From contig JAFRWU010000009.1 in NCBI GenBank assembly GCA_017441705.1, positions 66,657 through 102,431 on the forward strand: DNA of 35,775 bases. The letters are read 5' to 3'. Below the pieces are notes generated by a model. The model had not been told where the DNA came from. It searched no databases and saw only the letters and a list, made by a program, of their open reading frames with translations. Made by a program: the position numbers and the translations under genes. This document shows positions 1 through 8,084 of the stretch, one piece after another (the stretch's first letter is position 1; every line of letters starts with the position of its first letter). Source of the stretch: Clostridia bacterium (GTDB lineage: Bacteria > Bacillota > Clostridia > Oscillospirales > QAMX01).

Positions 1-276
1 CCTTGACGTCGCCGGAATCATTTTCAAATAAGCCGCCGCGCGTTCTCCGATCCCGGGGGAATCCAGAAGACTGACCATCGGCGCTTCGCACACAGCTGCC
101 AGACTCCCGAAGCGTTCGAGCAGGCCGTGCGCGATCCGGTTGGTATCGGCGCGCGGTATCACGTAATACAAAAGGACCTCAAGTATCTCGTGCTCCGCAA
201 ATCCGTCGAAGCCCTCATCCAGCAGAAATCTCGAGATCATGCGTTGTCTGTGTCCATCGTGGATGCTTTCTTTCAT
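1..276 (-). CDS. radC: RadC family protein (UPF0758), N-terminal fragment
   Basis: Ninety-two codons run from an ATG at 276 off the left edge, so only the N-terminal region is present. The start is preceded by GAGGAAAGGG, a good ribosome binding site. The fragment has the typical RadC opening: HDGHRQRM at residues 6-13, EHEILEVLL around 28-36, DTNRIAH around 44-50, and a helix-hairpin-helix element (SPGIGERAA) near residues 72-80. The JAB/MPN metal-binding domain that defines the family would lie outside the window. RadC was historically called a DNA repair protein, but its biochemical role is unsettled. A strong promoter lies about 60 bases upstream on the same strand, so it is probably the first gene of its transcript. 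Confidence 0.88.
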   Translation of the reverse strand, partial: MKESIHDGHRQRMISRFLLDEGFDGFAEHEILEVLLYYVIPRADTNRIAHGLLERFGSLAAVCEAPMVSLLDSPGIGERAAAYLKMIPATSR

Positions 277-337
277 ACCCTTTCCTCACCCTGTCCGATT
301 CCGCAATCCTGCAAGCAGTCTTGAGACTGTTTCTTTC

Positions 338-366
338 ATTATAAGCCAAAATTCATCTGTTTTCAA
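338..366 (-). promoter_or_regulatory. Sigma-A-type promoter for radC
   Basis: On the minus strand the sequence reads TTGAAA (366-361), a 17-base spacer, then TATAAT (343-338), a perfect -10. It lies about 60 bases upstream of the radC start. The divergent pseudouridine synthase gene starts at 379, so the -35 box sits against that gene's ribosome binding site. Confidence 0.7.
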
Positions 367-378
367 GAAGGGATTCTT

Positions 379-1329
379 ATGAAAACGATCACGGTCAATC
401 TCAACGATTCCGGCCAGCGTCTCGACCGATTCCTGGCCAAATCGCTGCCGGCGCTCCCTCCGGGACTGAGAGCCAAGTATGTCCGTACCAAAGCCATACG
501 GGTGAACGGGAAGCGGGCGGAGCTTTCGCAGAAGCTCTCGGAGGGAGACGTTCTGACCCTTTATATCAACGATGAATTTTTCCTGACCGCGAAGGATGAC
601 GACGCATATACGCTGATCACCAGATCGCCGGTCGTCCTTTACGAAGACGATCAAATTCTTCTCGTGATCAAGGAAGCCGGTCTTTCGGTTCATGAGGATG
701 AAAGCGGGAGCCCGGATACGCTGATCAACAGGATCAAGGCGTATTGCGTCAGAACGGGCTGTTGGGATCCCGCAAGCGAGCATTCTTTCGCTCCTGCCCT
801 TGCCAACCGCATCGACCGCAACACCGGAGGCATCGTGATCGCATGCAAAACGGCGGAAGCGCTTCGCGATATGAACGCATTGATCCGTGACCGCAGAATC
901 GATAAATACTACCTTGCCGTCGCAGTGGGCGATCCGCCGGAAAGCGGAACGCTGAAATCGTATATCAGAAAACGCGGTGACGAAAACCGCGTCGAGGTCT
1001 TCTCCTCGCCCGTCCCCGGAGCGCGGACGGCCGTCACGGGATTCCGTACGCTTGCGCGAAGGAACGGTCTTGCACTCTGTGAATGCCGCCTTTTCACGGG
1101 ACGTACGCATCAGATCCGTGCGCAGATGGCTTTTGCCGGATATCCGCTTCTCGGAGACGGAAAATACGGGAAGGCCGATCCGCGCATGAAATATCAGGCG
1201 CTTTTCTCCTACAGGCTTTCCTTCACGGCCGTACCGGCAGATTCTTCCCTTGCGTATCTTTCCGGCAGAAGCTTTGTATTCCGCAACGTGGATTTTGTCG
1301 CCAGATTCTTCCCCGGAATCTCGATCTGA
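379..1329 (+). CDS. RluA-family 23S rRNA-type pseudouridine synthase
   Basis: This 316-residue protein isomerises uridine to pseudouridine in RNA, most likely ribosomal RNA. An S4 RNA-binding fold fills about residues 12-60 (GQRLDRFLAK, then IRVNGKRA). The catalytic domain follows from about residue 85. The catalytic motif is NRIDRNTGG, with the predicted nucleophile Asp146; most relatives have HRLDxxTSG, so this is a mild variant. The later motifs FTGRTHQIRAQMA and GDGKYG are standard. AGAAGGGA precedes the ATG at a normal distance. It is a single-gene unit ending in a strong hairpin that it shares with the convergent rpe gene. The family is certain, but the target uridine (RluC, RluD or another) cannot be told from the sequence. 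Confidence 0.93.
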   Translation: MKTITVNLNDSGQRLDRFLAKSLPALPPGLRAKYVRTKAIRVNGKRAELSQKLSEGDVLTLYINDEFFLTAKDDDAYTLITRSPVVLYEDDQILLVIKEAGLSVHEDESGSPDTLINRIKAYCVRTGCWDPASEHSFAPALANRIDRNTGGIVIACKTAEALRDMNALIRDRRIDKYYLAVAVGDPPESGTLKSYIRKRGDENRVEVFSSPVPGARTAVTGFRTLARRNGLALCECRLFTGRTHQIRAQMAFAGYPLLGDGKYGKADPRMKYQALFSYRLSFTAVPADSSLAYLSGRSFVFRNVDFVARFFPGISI

Positions 1330-1333
1330 CTGC

Positions 1334-1367
1334 AAAAAGAGCTGACGTTTTATCCGTCAGCTCTTTT
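1334..1367. terminator. Bidirectional Rho-independent terminator between rluA-like gene and rpe
   Basis: AGAGCTGACG (1338-1347) pairs perfectly with CGTCAGCTCT (1355-1364) around a 7-base loop. An A-run on the left and a T-run on the right give a U-tract on either strand, as expected between two convergent genes. Confidence 0.88.
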
Positions 1368-1427
1368 GTATTTCTTACTTTCCTCCGAAAGACCCGCGTA
1401 AACGTGCGAGAATGCACGTACAGCGTT

Positions 1428-2087
1428 TTAATCCTCTTCCCCCTTTAGTTTACGCAGCAGGCTTTTCTTGTCTTCTGCGCCGTAAAAAGCGCTTCCTGCG
1501 ACGAGCACGGTCGCGCCTGCTTCCCGCAGGACGGAAGCGTTGTCCGCTCTGACGCCTCCGTCTGCCTCCAGTTCAAAAGAATACCCGTTTTCCTTTTTTC
1601 TCTCCGCAAGGCGCAGGATTTTGGGGATCACCGAACCGATCAGCCGTTGACCGCCGTATCCGGGGACGACGGTCATGCAAAGCACGGTCTCGATCTCCTC
1701 AAGAAAGGGCAGGATAACGGTTTCGTCGGTGGAAGGATTCAGAGATACGCCCGCGTCGACGCCGAGAGCGTGGATCCTGCGGATCGTTTCCTGAAGATCT
1801 TCGGTCGCCTCAACGTGGACGGTGATCTGGCTTGCTCCCGCTTCGGCAAAGCGTTCCAGATAGCGCTCCGGCTTTACGATCATCAGATGAACGTCCAGAT
1901 AGGCGTCTTTTCCGACGTAGCGTCGGATATCCGCGATCATTTTGGATCCGAAGGAGAGATTCGGGACGAAGACTCCGTCCATTACGTCGCAGTGAAGCCA
2001 GTCCGCTCCGTATTTCAGCGCAGTTTCGACGCCGGAGCGCATATCGCTGAAGTCGGCGCTCAGCAGAGAGGGGGCAATTTTGATCAT
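1428..2087 (-). CDS. rpe: Ribulose-phosphate 3-epimerase
   Basis: A 219-residue TIM-barrel enzyme that interconverts D-ribulose 5-phosphate and D-xylulose 5-phosphate in the pentose phosphate pathway. Family motifs appear in order: APSLLSADF at the N-terminus, HCDVMDGVFVPN, the metal-ligand segment DVHLMI, MTVVPGYGGQ (relatives usually have VNPGFGGQ) and EADGGV. I place the start at 2087 because it gives the canonical MIKIAPSLLSADF opening and has GAGGAG upstream; an in-frame extension to 2168 has no homology and crosses the promoter region. Xylulokinase is transcribed divergently and makes xylulose 5-phosphate, the epimerase's substrate, so the two are probably functionally linked. Its own promoter lies at 2192-2220. 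Confidence 0.95.
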   Translation of the reverse strand: MIKIAPSLLSADFSDMRSGVETALKYGADWLHCDVMDGVFVPNLSFGSKMIADIRRYVGKDAYLDVHLMIVKPERYLERFAEAGASQITVHVEATEDLQETIRRIHALGVDAGVSLNPSTDETVILPFLEEIETVLCMTVVPGYGGQRLIGSVIPKILRLAERKKENGYSFELEADGGVRADNASVLREAGATVLVAGSAFYGAEDKKSLLRKLKGEED

Positions 2088-2135
2088 CGCGCATCTCCTC
2101 ACAATCGTTCTTCCCGGTCTGTGCGGTTTTCCCGC

Positions 2136-2164
2136 TTGCGCGCCGTCGGGAATTGGTCTATAAT
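2136..2164 (+). promoter_or_regulatory. Promoter for xylB
   Basis: TTGCGC (2136-2141), 17-base spacer, perfect TATAAT (2159-2164). Transcription would start near 2171, giving a leader of about 70 bases before the xylB ATG. That leader runs through the oppositely directed rpe promoter. Confidence 0.72.
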
Positions 2165-2191
2165 ACAAACAGACAAGCCGACCGTATTTCT

Positions 2192-2220
2192 ATTATAGAC
2201 GAGTCGGTGAAAAAATGCAA
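2192..2220 (-). promoter_or_regulatory. Promoter for rpe
   Basis: On the minus strand: TTGCAT (2220-2215), 17-base spacer, perfect TATAAT (2197-2192). Initiation near 2185 gives a leader of about 100 bases. It faces the xylB promoter, so the two transcripts would overlap by roughly 15 bases at their 5' ends. Confidence 0.72.
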
Positions 2221-2238
2221 TCTGTTTCGAGGTGGGTT

Positions 2239-3780
2239 ATGAGCGATTTCTATCTTCTCGGCTGCGACGTCGGAACCTCCGGAACGAAAAGCGTTCTCTT
2301 TACTCTCTCCGGAAAACCCGTCGCTTCTTCTGTATATGAATACCCTCTCTATCAGCCGCAGAACGGCTATGCCGAACAGGATCCGCGCGATTTTGCCGAA
2401 GCCGCTTTCGCATCCATCCGCGACGTGATCGCCAAAAGCGGCGTATCCCCCGATTCGGTTCTGTCGGTCGGTCTTTCCGGACAGATGCACGGACTGGTGC
2501 TTCTGGATGAAAAGGGCGAACCGCTGCGCCGCGCCATCATCTGGTGTGATCAGCGCACCGGCGAGGAATGCGAGGAGATCACCCGCATCCTGGGGCGTGA
2601 AAAGCTGATCGCGATCACGGCAAATCCCGCCGTCACGGGGTTCACCGCCTCGAAGATCCGCTGGGTGCAGAAGCACGAGCCGGAGATCTATGAAAAAACG
2701 AGAAAGATCCTTCTGCCGAAGGATTACGTGCGCTTTGCACTCACCGGCGAGTTTGCGACCGATTATTCCGACGCCTCCGGAATGCAGCTTATGGACGTTC
2801 CGAACCGACGCTGGTCGAACGAGGTCTGCGCGGCTCTCGGCATCGATCTTTCCCTGCTTGCGCCGCTCTGTGAATCCAGCGAGACAGCAGGCCGCATCTC
2901 CCGGGAAGCTTCCAAAAAAACGGGGCTGCTTCCCGGTACGCCGGTAGCCGGCAGTGCAGGAGATCAGGCGGCCGCGGCCGTCGGAAGCGGCATCGTGCGT
3001 CCCGGCGTGATCTCGGCCACGATCGGAACGTCCGGCGTGGTGTTCGCTTATGCGGACAGGCCTTCCATCGACCCGCAGGGACGCGTGCACACCCTCTGCC
3101 ACGCCGTCAAAGGCGCGTGGCACGTAATGGGCGTCACCCAGGGAGCGGGCCTTTCCCTCCAGTGGTTCCGTAACCGCTTCTGCGGAGAGGAGATGCGCGT
3201 GGCCGCGGGCCTCGGCGTCGATCCCTATTCGATCCTCGATCGGGAAGCCGCCCTCTCGCCCATCGGCGCCGACGGGCTTCTCTTCCTGCCGTATTTCATG
3301 GGCGAGCGCACGCCCCACCTGGATCCGGACGCGCGCGGCGTCTTCTTCGGCCTCACCGCCTCCCACGAGAAACGGGACCTGCTGCGGGCCGTTATGGAAG
3401 GAGTCGGTCATTCCCTGACCGATTGCTACGATATCATTCGCGAGCTCGGATTCGACGCGCGGGAAGTACGCGCTGCCGGCGGAGGCGGCCGCTCTCCCTT
3501 CTGGCGGCAGATGCTTTCGGACATGTTCTCGGCGCCCGTCGTGACCACCAATTCTTCGGAAGCCGGCGCGCTCGGAGCGGCGCTTCTCGGAGGCGTCGCC
3601 GCAGGCGTTTACAAGGACGTTCCGGAGGCGTGCGACGTGACGGTGTTTACCGGAAACACCGTCCGGCCGGATCCCGCGGCAGCCGCCTATTACCGGAAAG
3701 CGCACGTTCTTTATCAAAAGCTATACCGGTCGCTCCGGGAGGATTATCAGCTCCTGAAGGAGCTGCGAAATCCGGTATAA
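2239..3780 (+). CDS. xylB: Xylulokinase (FGGY carbohydrate kinase)
   Basis: A 513-residue FGGY-family kinase that phosphorylates D-xylulose with ATP to give xylulose 5-phosphate. The first ATP-binding motif GCDVGTSGTK is at residues 8-17. The substrate motif SGQMHG is at 80-85, matching the Met-His pair of E. coli XylB, followed by IWCDQRT. The predicted catalytic base is Asp242 in AGDQAAAAVG. The C-terminal actin-like half has AAGGGGRSPFWRQM and SSEAGALGAALLGG. The start at 2239 is preceded by GAGGTGGGTT; an upstream in-frame ATG at 2215 lies inside the rpe promoter and adds only eight unrelated residues. No xylose isomerase or transporter is nearby. Substrate assignment as xylulose is likely but rests on family motifs. 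Confidence 0.93.
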   Translation: MSDFYLLGCDVGTSGTKSVLFTLSGKPVASSVYEYPLYQPQNGYAEQDPRDFAEAAFASIRDVIAKSGVSPDSVLSVGLSGQMHGLVLLDEKGEPLRRAIIWCDQRTGEECEEITRILGREKLIAITANPAVTGFTASKIRWVQKHEPEIYEKTRKILLPKDYVRFALTGEFATDYSDASGMQLMDVPNRRWSNEVCAALGIDLSLLAPLCESSETAGRISREASKKTGLLPGTPVAGSAGDQAAAAVGSGIVRPGVISATIGTSGVVFAYADRPSIDPQGRVHTLCHAVKGAWHVMGVTQGAGLSLQWFRNRFCGEEMRVAAGLGVDPYSILDREAALSPIGADGLLFLPYFMGERTPHLDPDARGVFFGLTASHEKRDLLRAVMEGVGHSLTDCYDIIRELGFDAREVRAAGGGGRSPFWRQMLSDMFSAPVVTTNSSEAGALGAALLGGVAAGVYKDVPEACDVTVFTGNTVRPDPAAAAYYRKAHVLYQKLYRSLREDYQLLKELRNPV

Positions 3781-3782
3781 AT

Positions 3783-3820
3783 AAAAAAGACTCCGATCGT
3801 CAAGACCGGAGCCTTTTTTT
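3783..3820. terminator. Bidirectional terminator between xylB and fucU
   Basis: CTCCG (3791-3795) pairs with CGGAG (3807-3811). After one mismatch the stem continues through an A-run on the left and a seven-T run on the right. It sits between two convergent genes and can serve both. Confidence 0.85.
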
Positions 3821-3825
3821 GTCCG

Positions 3826-4251
3826 TTATTCTTTGACAACGCCCTTTTTCAGGATGACATTGGCGTAGATGGCGCTTTCGCCGGACGCGATGATCGCATA
3901 AGCCTTTTTGGCTCTTTCATAAAAGGCAAAGCGTTCGATATGCTCGATTCGTGCGCCGCCGTGCTCGTCCACGATCCTTTTGAAATCATCCCAGATCACG
4001 GGGACGACCGGATCCCCGGTGACGACTTCCATCAATGCGACGGGGGCGTCCACATAGGCGTCCAGCGGAAAGAGCTTCAGGATGGCGTCCAGAAGCTCCG
4101 GGACGCCGTGCCCGTCCGCCCGGACGACCCGCGCGCCTATGGAGGCGGCCGGGAAATTGCCATCTCCGATGACGATCTCGTCGCCGTGCCCCATTTCGTC
4201 CAGGATCTTCAAAAGCTCCGGGCTGATGATCGAAGGAATTCCTTTCAGCAT
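3826..4251 (-). CDS. fucU: L-fucose mutarotase-like protein (RbsD/FucU family)
   Basis: A 141-residue RbsD/FucU protein, which speeds interconversion of the alpha and beta anomers of a free sugar before it enters metabolism. The N-terminus MLKGIPSIISPELLKIL and the MGHGDE motif closely follow FucU. The conserved His is His22 and the following acid is Asp30. The later RFAFYERAKKA and YANVILKKG blocks are also FucU-like rather than RbsD-like. AAAGGAG precedes the ATG. It begins 18 bases after nfnB, so it is probably the last gene of the lipoprotein-nfnA-nfnB transcript. No fucose isomerase or kinase is present here, so the true sugar may differ. Confidence 0.9.
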   Translation of the reverse strand: MLKGIPSIISPELLKILDEMGHGDEIVIGDGNFPAASIGARVVRADGHGVPELLDAILKLFPLDAYVDAPVALMEVVTGDPVVPVIWDDFKRIVDEHGGARIEHIERFAFYERAKKAYAIIASGESAIYANVILKKGVVKE

Positions 4252-4269
4252 CGTATCACTCCTTTAAAA

Positions 4270-5670
4270 TCACTTTGCGTTCTTTTCCTTGATGTATGCG
4301 TCGATCGCGGCCGCCGCCTTTTTGCCCGCGCCCATGGCGAGGATCACGGTCGCCGCGCCCGTCACGGCGTCGCCGCCGGCAAATACGCCCGGGCGCGAGG
4401 TGCGGCCGTCCTCATCGGCGACGATCCCGCCCCATTTTTCCGTGACAAGACCTTCGGTGGTGCTTTTGATCAGCGGGTTCGGAGAAGTTCCGATTGCCAT
4501 GATCACGGTATCCACGTCAAGCGTGAAAAGACTGTCTTTCTTTTCCACGGGTCTGCGTCTTCCCGACGCATCGGGTTCGCCGAGTTCCATTTCCACACAG
4601 GAGATCGCCCGGACTTCGCCGTGCTCGTCGCCGAGGATCTCTTTGGGATTGGTCAGAAGACGGAAGACGATCCCTTCTTCCCTGGCGTGCTCGACTTCTT
4701 CTTTTCTGGCGGGAAGCTCCGCTTCGCCGCGCCGATAAACGATGCTGACTTCCTCGGCGCCCATACGGAGGGCGGAACGCGCCGCGTCCATGGCGACGTT
4801 GCCGCCTCCCACCACAGCCACGCGTTTTGCCCGGCGGATCGGCGTATCGCTTTCGGGCAGATACGCTTTCATCAGATTGACTCGGGTCAGATATTCGTTG
4901 GCGGAATACACGCCCTTCAGGTTTTCACCCGGGATCGACATGAAGCGCGGAAGGCCGGCACCGGAGCCGATGAATACCGCTTCGTATCCATCTTCCATCA
5001 GTTCGTCGACGGTCATCGTCTTTCCGATTACCGTATTCGTTTTGATTTCCACGCCGTTCCGGATGAGCTCATCGGTCTCTTTCCGCACGATTTCCTTGGG
5101 AAGTCTGAACTCCGGAATGCCGTAAACCAAAACGCCTCCAGCGACGTGCAGGGCTTCAAAAATCGTGACGTCGTAACCGAGTCTGTTCAAATCGCCCGCG
5201 CAGGTCAGTCCGGACGGACCGGAGCCGACGACCGCGACTTTGTGCCCGTTGGAGATCCTTGTTCTCTCCTCGATCTGACCGGAGGAAGCGGCGTTATGAC
5301 GATCGGCAACGAACCTCTCCAGACGTCCGATTGCTACGCTTTCGCCCTTCAGTCCGCGCACACAGGTCTTCTCACACTGGGATTCCTGCGGGCATACCCG
5401 TCCGCATACCGCCGGAAGCGAGCTGGATTCATGGATGATCGCGTAAGCGCCTTCAAAATCTCTGAGAGACACCTTACGGATAAAATCGGGGATCCTGATC
5501 ATCACGGGGCATCCCTTGACGCAGAGGGGATTCCTGCAGTTCAGGCAGCGTTCCGCTTCACTGACGGCGGTTTCTTCGTCGTACCCGAGCGCGACCTCTC
5601 CGAAGGTGGACCTTCTTTCTTCCGGCGAACGCGTCGGCATGGGGTGTTTTTCTTTCTGCATATTGGGCAT
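4270..5670 (-). CDS. nfnB: NADPH-binding large subunit of NADH-dependent reduced ferredoxin:NADP+ oxidoreductase (NfnB)
   Basis: This 466-residue subunit resembles the glutamate synthase small chain but pairs with an adjacent NfnA, which marks it as NfnB (NfnL). Nfn is a cytoplasmic flavin-based electron-bifurcating enzyme linking NADH, NADPH and ferredoxin. Two cysteine clusters for [4Fe-4S] centres are visible: Cys42, 45, 50, 54 and Cys89, 93, 99, 103. An FAD-binding GSGPSG motif follows near residues 149-154, and a second dinucleotide fold has VVGGGNVAMDAARSA. AAGGAG precedes the ATG, and the site lies partly in the end of nfnA; the two genes are 11 bases apart. A stand-alone glutamate synthase small chain is the alternative, but the neighbour makes that unlikely. 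Confidence 0.9.
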   Translation of the reverse strand: MPNMQKEKHPMPTRSPEERRSTFGEVALGYDEETAVSEAERCLNCRNPLCVKGCPVMIRIPDFIRKVSLRDFEGAYAIIHESSSLPAVCGRVCPQESQCEKTCVRGLKGESVAIGRLERFVADRHNAASSGQIEERTRISNGHKVAVVGSGPSGLTCAGDLNRLGYDVTIFEALHVAGGVLVYGIPEFRLPKEIVRKETDELIRNGVEIKTNTVIGKTMTVDELMEDGYEAVFIGSGAGLPRFMSIPGENLKGVYSANEYLTRVNLMKAYLPESDTPIRRAKRVAVVGGGNVAMDAARSALRMGAEEVSIVYRRGEAELPARKEEVEHAREEGIVFRLLTNPKEILGDEHGEVRAISCVEMELGEPDASGRRRPVEKKDSLFTLDVDTVIMAIGTSPNPLIKSTTEGLVTEKWGGIVADEDGRTSRPGVFAGGDAVTGAATVILAMGAGKKAAAAIDAYIKEKNAK

Positions 5671-5681
5671 GACTCTTCTCC

Positions 5682-6518
5682 TTATTTCCCGAGAAGGCGG
5701 CAGTATTCCTCCCGCTCGCGCGCTTCTGTCTCTTTATAGGCGGCGTTGCGCGCCATGGCTTCGTCGAAATCCACCAGATGGCCGTCGAAATCGGGGCCGT
5801 CCACACAGGCGAATTTTGTCTCTCCGCCGACGCTCAAGCGGCATCCGCCGCACATCCCGGTCCCGTCGATCATGATGGGATTCATGCTCACGACGGTTTT
5901 GATCCCATACTCTTTCGTCAGACGCGCGACGAATTTCATCATGATCAGGGGACCGATGGCGATGACCTCGTCGTACGCCTCCCCCGCTTCGATCAGGCGC
6001 TTCAAGGCGTCCGTCACGAGTCCCTTTTCTCCGGCGGTGCCGTCGTCGCTGGTGAGAACAAAGCGATCAGAGACCGCGCGGAACTCTTTTTCCAGAATGA
6101 CGAGATCCCTGCTGCGGAATCCGACGATTGAATGGACCGTACATCCGAGTGAGGAGAGTTTTTTTGCCACGGGATACGCTATGGCGCATCCGACGCCTCC
6201 TCCAACCACGGCGACTTTTTTCAGGCCTTCCGTTTCTGTGGGACGGCCGAGCGGTCCGACAAAATCCTCGATCGTCTCCCCTTCCCGTTTCCCGGCAAGT
6301 TTCATGGTGGTTTTCCCCACCGTCTGGAAGATGATGGTGACGCTTCCGCGTTCCGGATCGGTATCCGCTACGGTGAGAGGGATCCGTTCTCCGAATTCAT
6401 CAACGCGCAGGATGATAAACTGGCCGGCCTGCGCTTTTCTGGCGACCGGAGGCGATTCTATATCCATACGGATCACCTGTGAGTTCAATTCTTCACGTTT
6501 CAGGATCTTGTAAGCCAT
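5682..6518 (-). CDS. nfnA: NAD(H)- and [2Fe-2S]-binding small subunit NfnA (sulfide dehydrogenase / dihydroorotate dehydrogenase electron-transfer type)
   Basis: A 278-residue ferredoxin-reductase-fold protein related to PyrK. It has an N-terminal flavin-binding beta-barrel (AGQFIILRV, then RIPLTVAD near residues 45-52), a nucleotide-binding domain with VVGGGVG at 104-110, and a C-terminal [2Fe-2S] segment. The cluster motif gives Cys223, Cys226 and Cys238, with Asp218 just upstream; structural work on NfnAB describes three Cys and one Asp ligand, and this pattern fits. The following gene is nfnB, so the pair forms the heterodimer. AAAGGA precedes the ATG. The gene starts 24 bases after the upstream lipoprotein gene, consistent with co-transcription. 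Confidence 0.9.
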   Translation of the reverse strand: MAYKILKREELNSQVIRMDIESPPVARKAQAGQFIILRVDEFGERIPLTVADTDPERGSVTIIFQTVGKTTMKLAGKREGETIEDFVGPLGRPTETEGLKKVAVVGGGVGCAIAYPVAKKLSSLGCTVHSIVGFRSRDLVILEKEFRAVSDRFVLTSDDGTAGEKGLVTDALKRLIEAGEAYDEVIAIGPLIMMKFVARLTKEYGIKTVVSMNPIMIDGTGMCGGCRLSVGGETKFACVDGPDFDGHLVDFDEAMARNAAYKETEAREREEYCRLLGK

Positions 6519-6542
6519 TTTCTGTCCTTTCTATGATACAGA

Positions 6543-7964
6543 TCATCCTTCAAAATAGCTGAGATTGACGTCTCCCGCTTCCGTAAGCGTATACTCTTCA
6601 ATGCCGGTCTGCTCCGGCACTCCGATGAGGAATTCGCTGCTGATCCGGAAATTCACCGTGGACAAGACGGCTTTCGGATAATGCGTTTTCGCTTCGTCCG
6701 TCAGCAGATCTCCCACCGTCAGGCGGTTGCCGGTGCGCACGTCGTATACGTGCGACAACGTCCTGTATTCGCCGCTGGAGGCGCAGTAGACGAATACCGT
6801 TACGCAGATCACGCGGGCGGGCGCTTCCACCTGCGCGCTGTAGGTGCCGCCTCCGGCCAGTTCTTCTTCGGTGAAATAGGTCCGCGCCGTGATATCCCGA
6901 TACCAGGAACGCAGATCGTTGTTGATCCTGTCTGCGGATGTGATGCCGGAAACCGTCGGCAGGCTTATCTTTTCGCCGCCGAAGGGCTCTTCAAAGCTCT
7001 CTTCCCGCACGATCAGATTCGGGACGCGAAAAGCTATCCGCTTCAGGACGACGTCTTCTTTGAAGTAGACGGCGGTTTCTTCCGGATCCAGCGACATCGA
7101 TCCGATCAATTCCGATACGGGGATCGAAAACCATTTTTCTCCTTCGACAAACGGGTTCCCGTCCGGAAGTCCGATCACAAGCCCGCTTTCGGAGAAACAG
7201 TAAATATCGAAGCCATCCGGAAGACCGCTGATCCTTTGCCGGAATTCGTAACCGACCTCTTCCCCGACGCTGTTCATCAGACGAGTCAAAAGAGCGACGT
7301 AATTCACGTCCGAGTCGAATAATTCGGGCAGCTTTACGACCCTGCCGGTCGCAAGATCAAAGTTATAGAGATATCTGCCCTCTCTTTCGGTAACGTCGTC
7401 CACGACGTTTCCGGCTTCGTCTTTCACGTTGTAGGAGTGTATGAAAAGAATGCTGACGCTCAGGACGTTTCCCATTACCGTCACGTCGGAAGCCGCGTAA
7501 TTCACGGGAACGATTCCGTAATCATCCGGATAGTTCTTTTTCAGGGCATTCTCTTCGCCTTCGTCGATCCAGGTCTGATCGGCGAGGATCGCCGTCTGCG
7601 CTTCGGAGACTGCCGAGTTTATATTGGCCATCAATTCAGAGTCCTTCAGCCCGGTCAGCTTGATCCCGTAAGAGATCCGTCTGACTCCTTCCCTGACCCG
7701 GTCCGATTCCGATGTGACGTAGTATTCTTCCGGCACAAGATAAGAATACGGAACGCCGCCGCGGCGTTTTTCCCCCGATCCGTTGGAGGCCGTATTCAGA
7801 ACGCTCCAGTCATATCGATCAGTATAGCTTTCCGTGACGGTCTCGGTCGGCGAAGTATCGTTCCCTTTCGTATCTGCGTCTTCTCCGCCGCGCCGGCACG
7901 CGGTCAGCGAAAAGCAAAGGGATACGGCAAGCGCTGCAGCAGCGATTTTCCCAAAGTATTTCAT
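6543..7964 (-). CDS. Lipoprotein with two RsiV/PdaC-like (DUF4163/DUF3298) modules
   Basis: A 473-residue predicted lipoprotein with a lysine-containing N-terminus, a hydrophobic stretch and lipobox LTAC ending at Cys23, so it should be anchored to the outer face of the membrane. A low-complexity Thr/Ser/Asp linker follows. Residues about 98-285 resemble the DUF4163-DUF3298 pair seen in RsiV and PdaC (IKLTGLKDSELMANIN, then FDLATGRVVKLPELF, then an IPVSEL strand). A second, shorter copy runs from about 332 to 440 (DRINNDLRSWYRDI, then YDVRTGNRLTVGDLL). RsiV is an anti-sigma factor that binds lysozyme, but this protein has no cytoplasmic anti-sigma domain. The ATG at 7964 has only a weak ribosome binding site; I chose it because it gives a clean signal peptide. 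Function unknown. Confidence 0.8.
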   Translation of the reverse strand: MKYFGKIAAAALAVSLCFSLTACRRGGEDADTKGNDTSPTETVTESYTDRYDWSVLNTASNGSGEKRRGGVPYSYLVPEEYYVTSESDRVREGVRRISYGIKLTGLKDSELMANINSAVSEAQTAILADQTWIDEGEENALKKNYPDDYGIVPVNYAASDVTVMGNVLSVSILFIHSYNVKDEAGNVVDDVTEREGRYLYNFDLATGRVVKLPELFDSDVNYVALLTRLMNSVGEEVGYEFRQRISGLPDGFDIYCFSESGLVIGLPDGNPFVEGEKWFSIPVSELIGSMSLDPEETAVYFKEDVVLKRIAFRVPNLIVREESFEEPFGGEKISLPTVSGITSADRINNDLRSWYRDITARTYFTEEELAGGGTYSAQVEAPARVICVTVFVYCASSGEYRTLSHVYDVRTGNRLTVGDLLTDEAKTHYPKAVLSTVNFRISSEFLIGVPEQTGIEEYTLTEAGDVNLSYFEG

Positions 7965-8029
7965 TCTCTATGTCAACCCGCAGATGCGGTTCCTTTCCTC
8001 ATTCAGTCAAAAGACTTCCGCAAAAACAC

Positions 8030-8064
8030 AATGCAAACAAGCGCCGTTTCCAGAGGCGCTTGTT
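8030..8064 (-). terminator. Hairpin terminator downstream of the SEDS gene
   Basis: AACAAGCGCC and GGCGCTTGTT (8036-8045 and 8055-8064) form a perfect 10-bp stem with a 9-base loop. On the minus strand it is followed by TTTGCATTGTGTTTTT, an interrupted U-tract. It lies 20 bases after the stop of the SEDS gene. Some read-through into the lipoprotein gene is possible, since I see no clear promoter between them. Confidence 0.65.
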
Positions 8065-8084
8065 CCCGGTCGTACCGGGATCGG

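Noticed and set aside
2158..3717. A 519-codon minus-strand frame antisense to xylB
   Set aside because: xylB is certain on the plus strand; the antisense translation has no recognisable domain.
3940..5739. A 599-codon open frame on the plus strand antisense to fucU, nfnB and the end of nfnA
   Set aside because: It is a by-product of codon bias in the well-supported minus-strand genes; the translation is His/Arg/Asp-rich without motifs and has no ribosome binding site.
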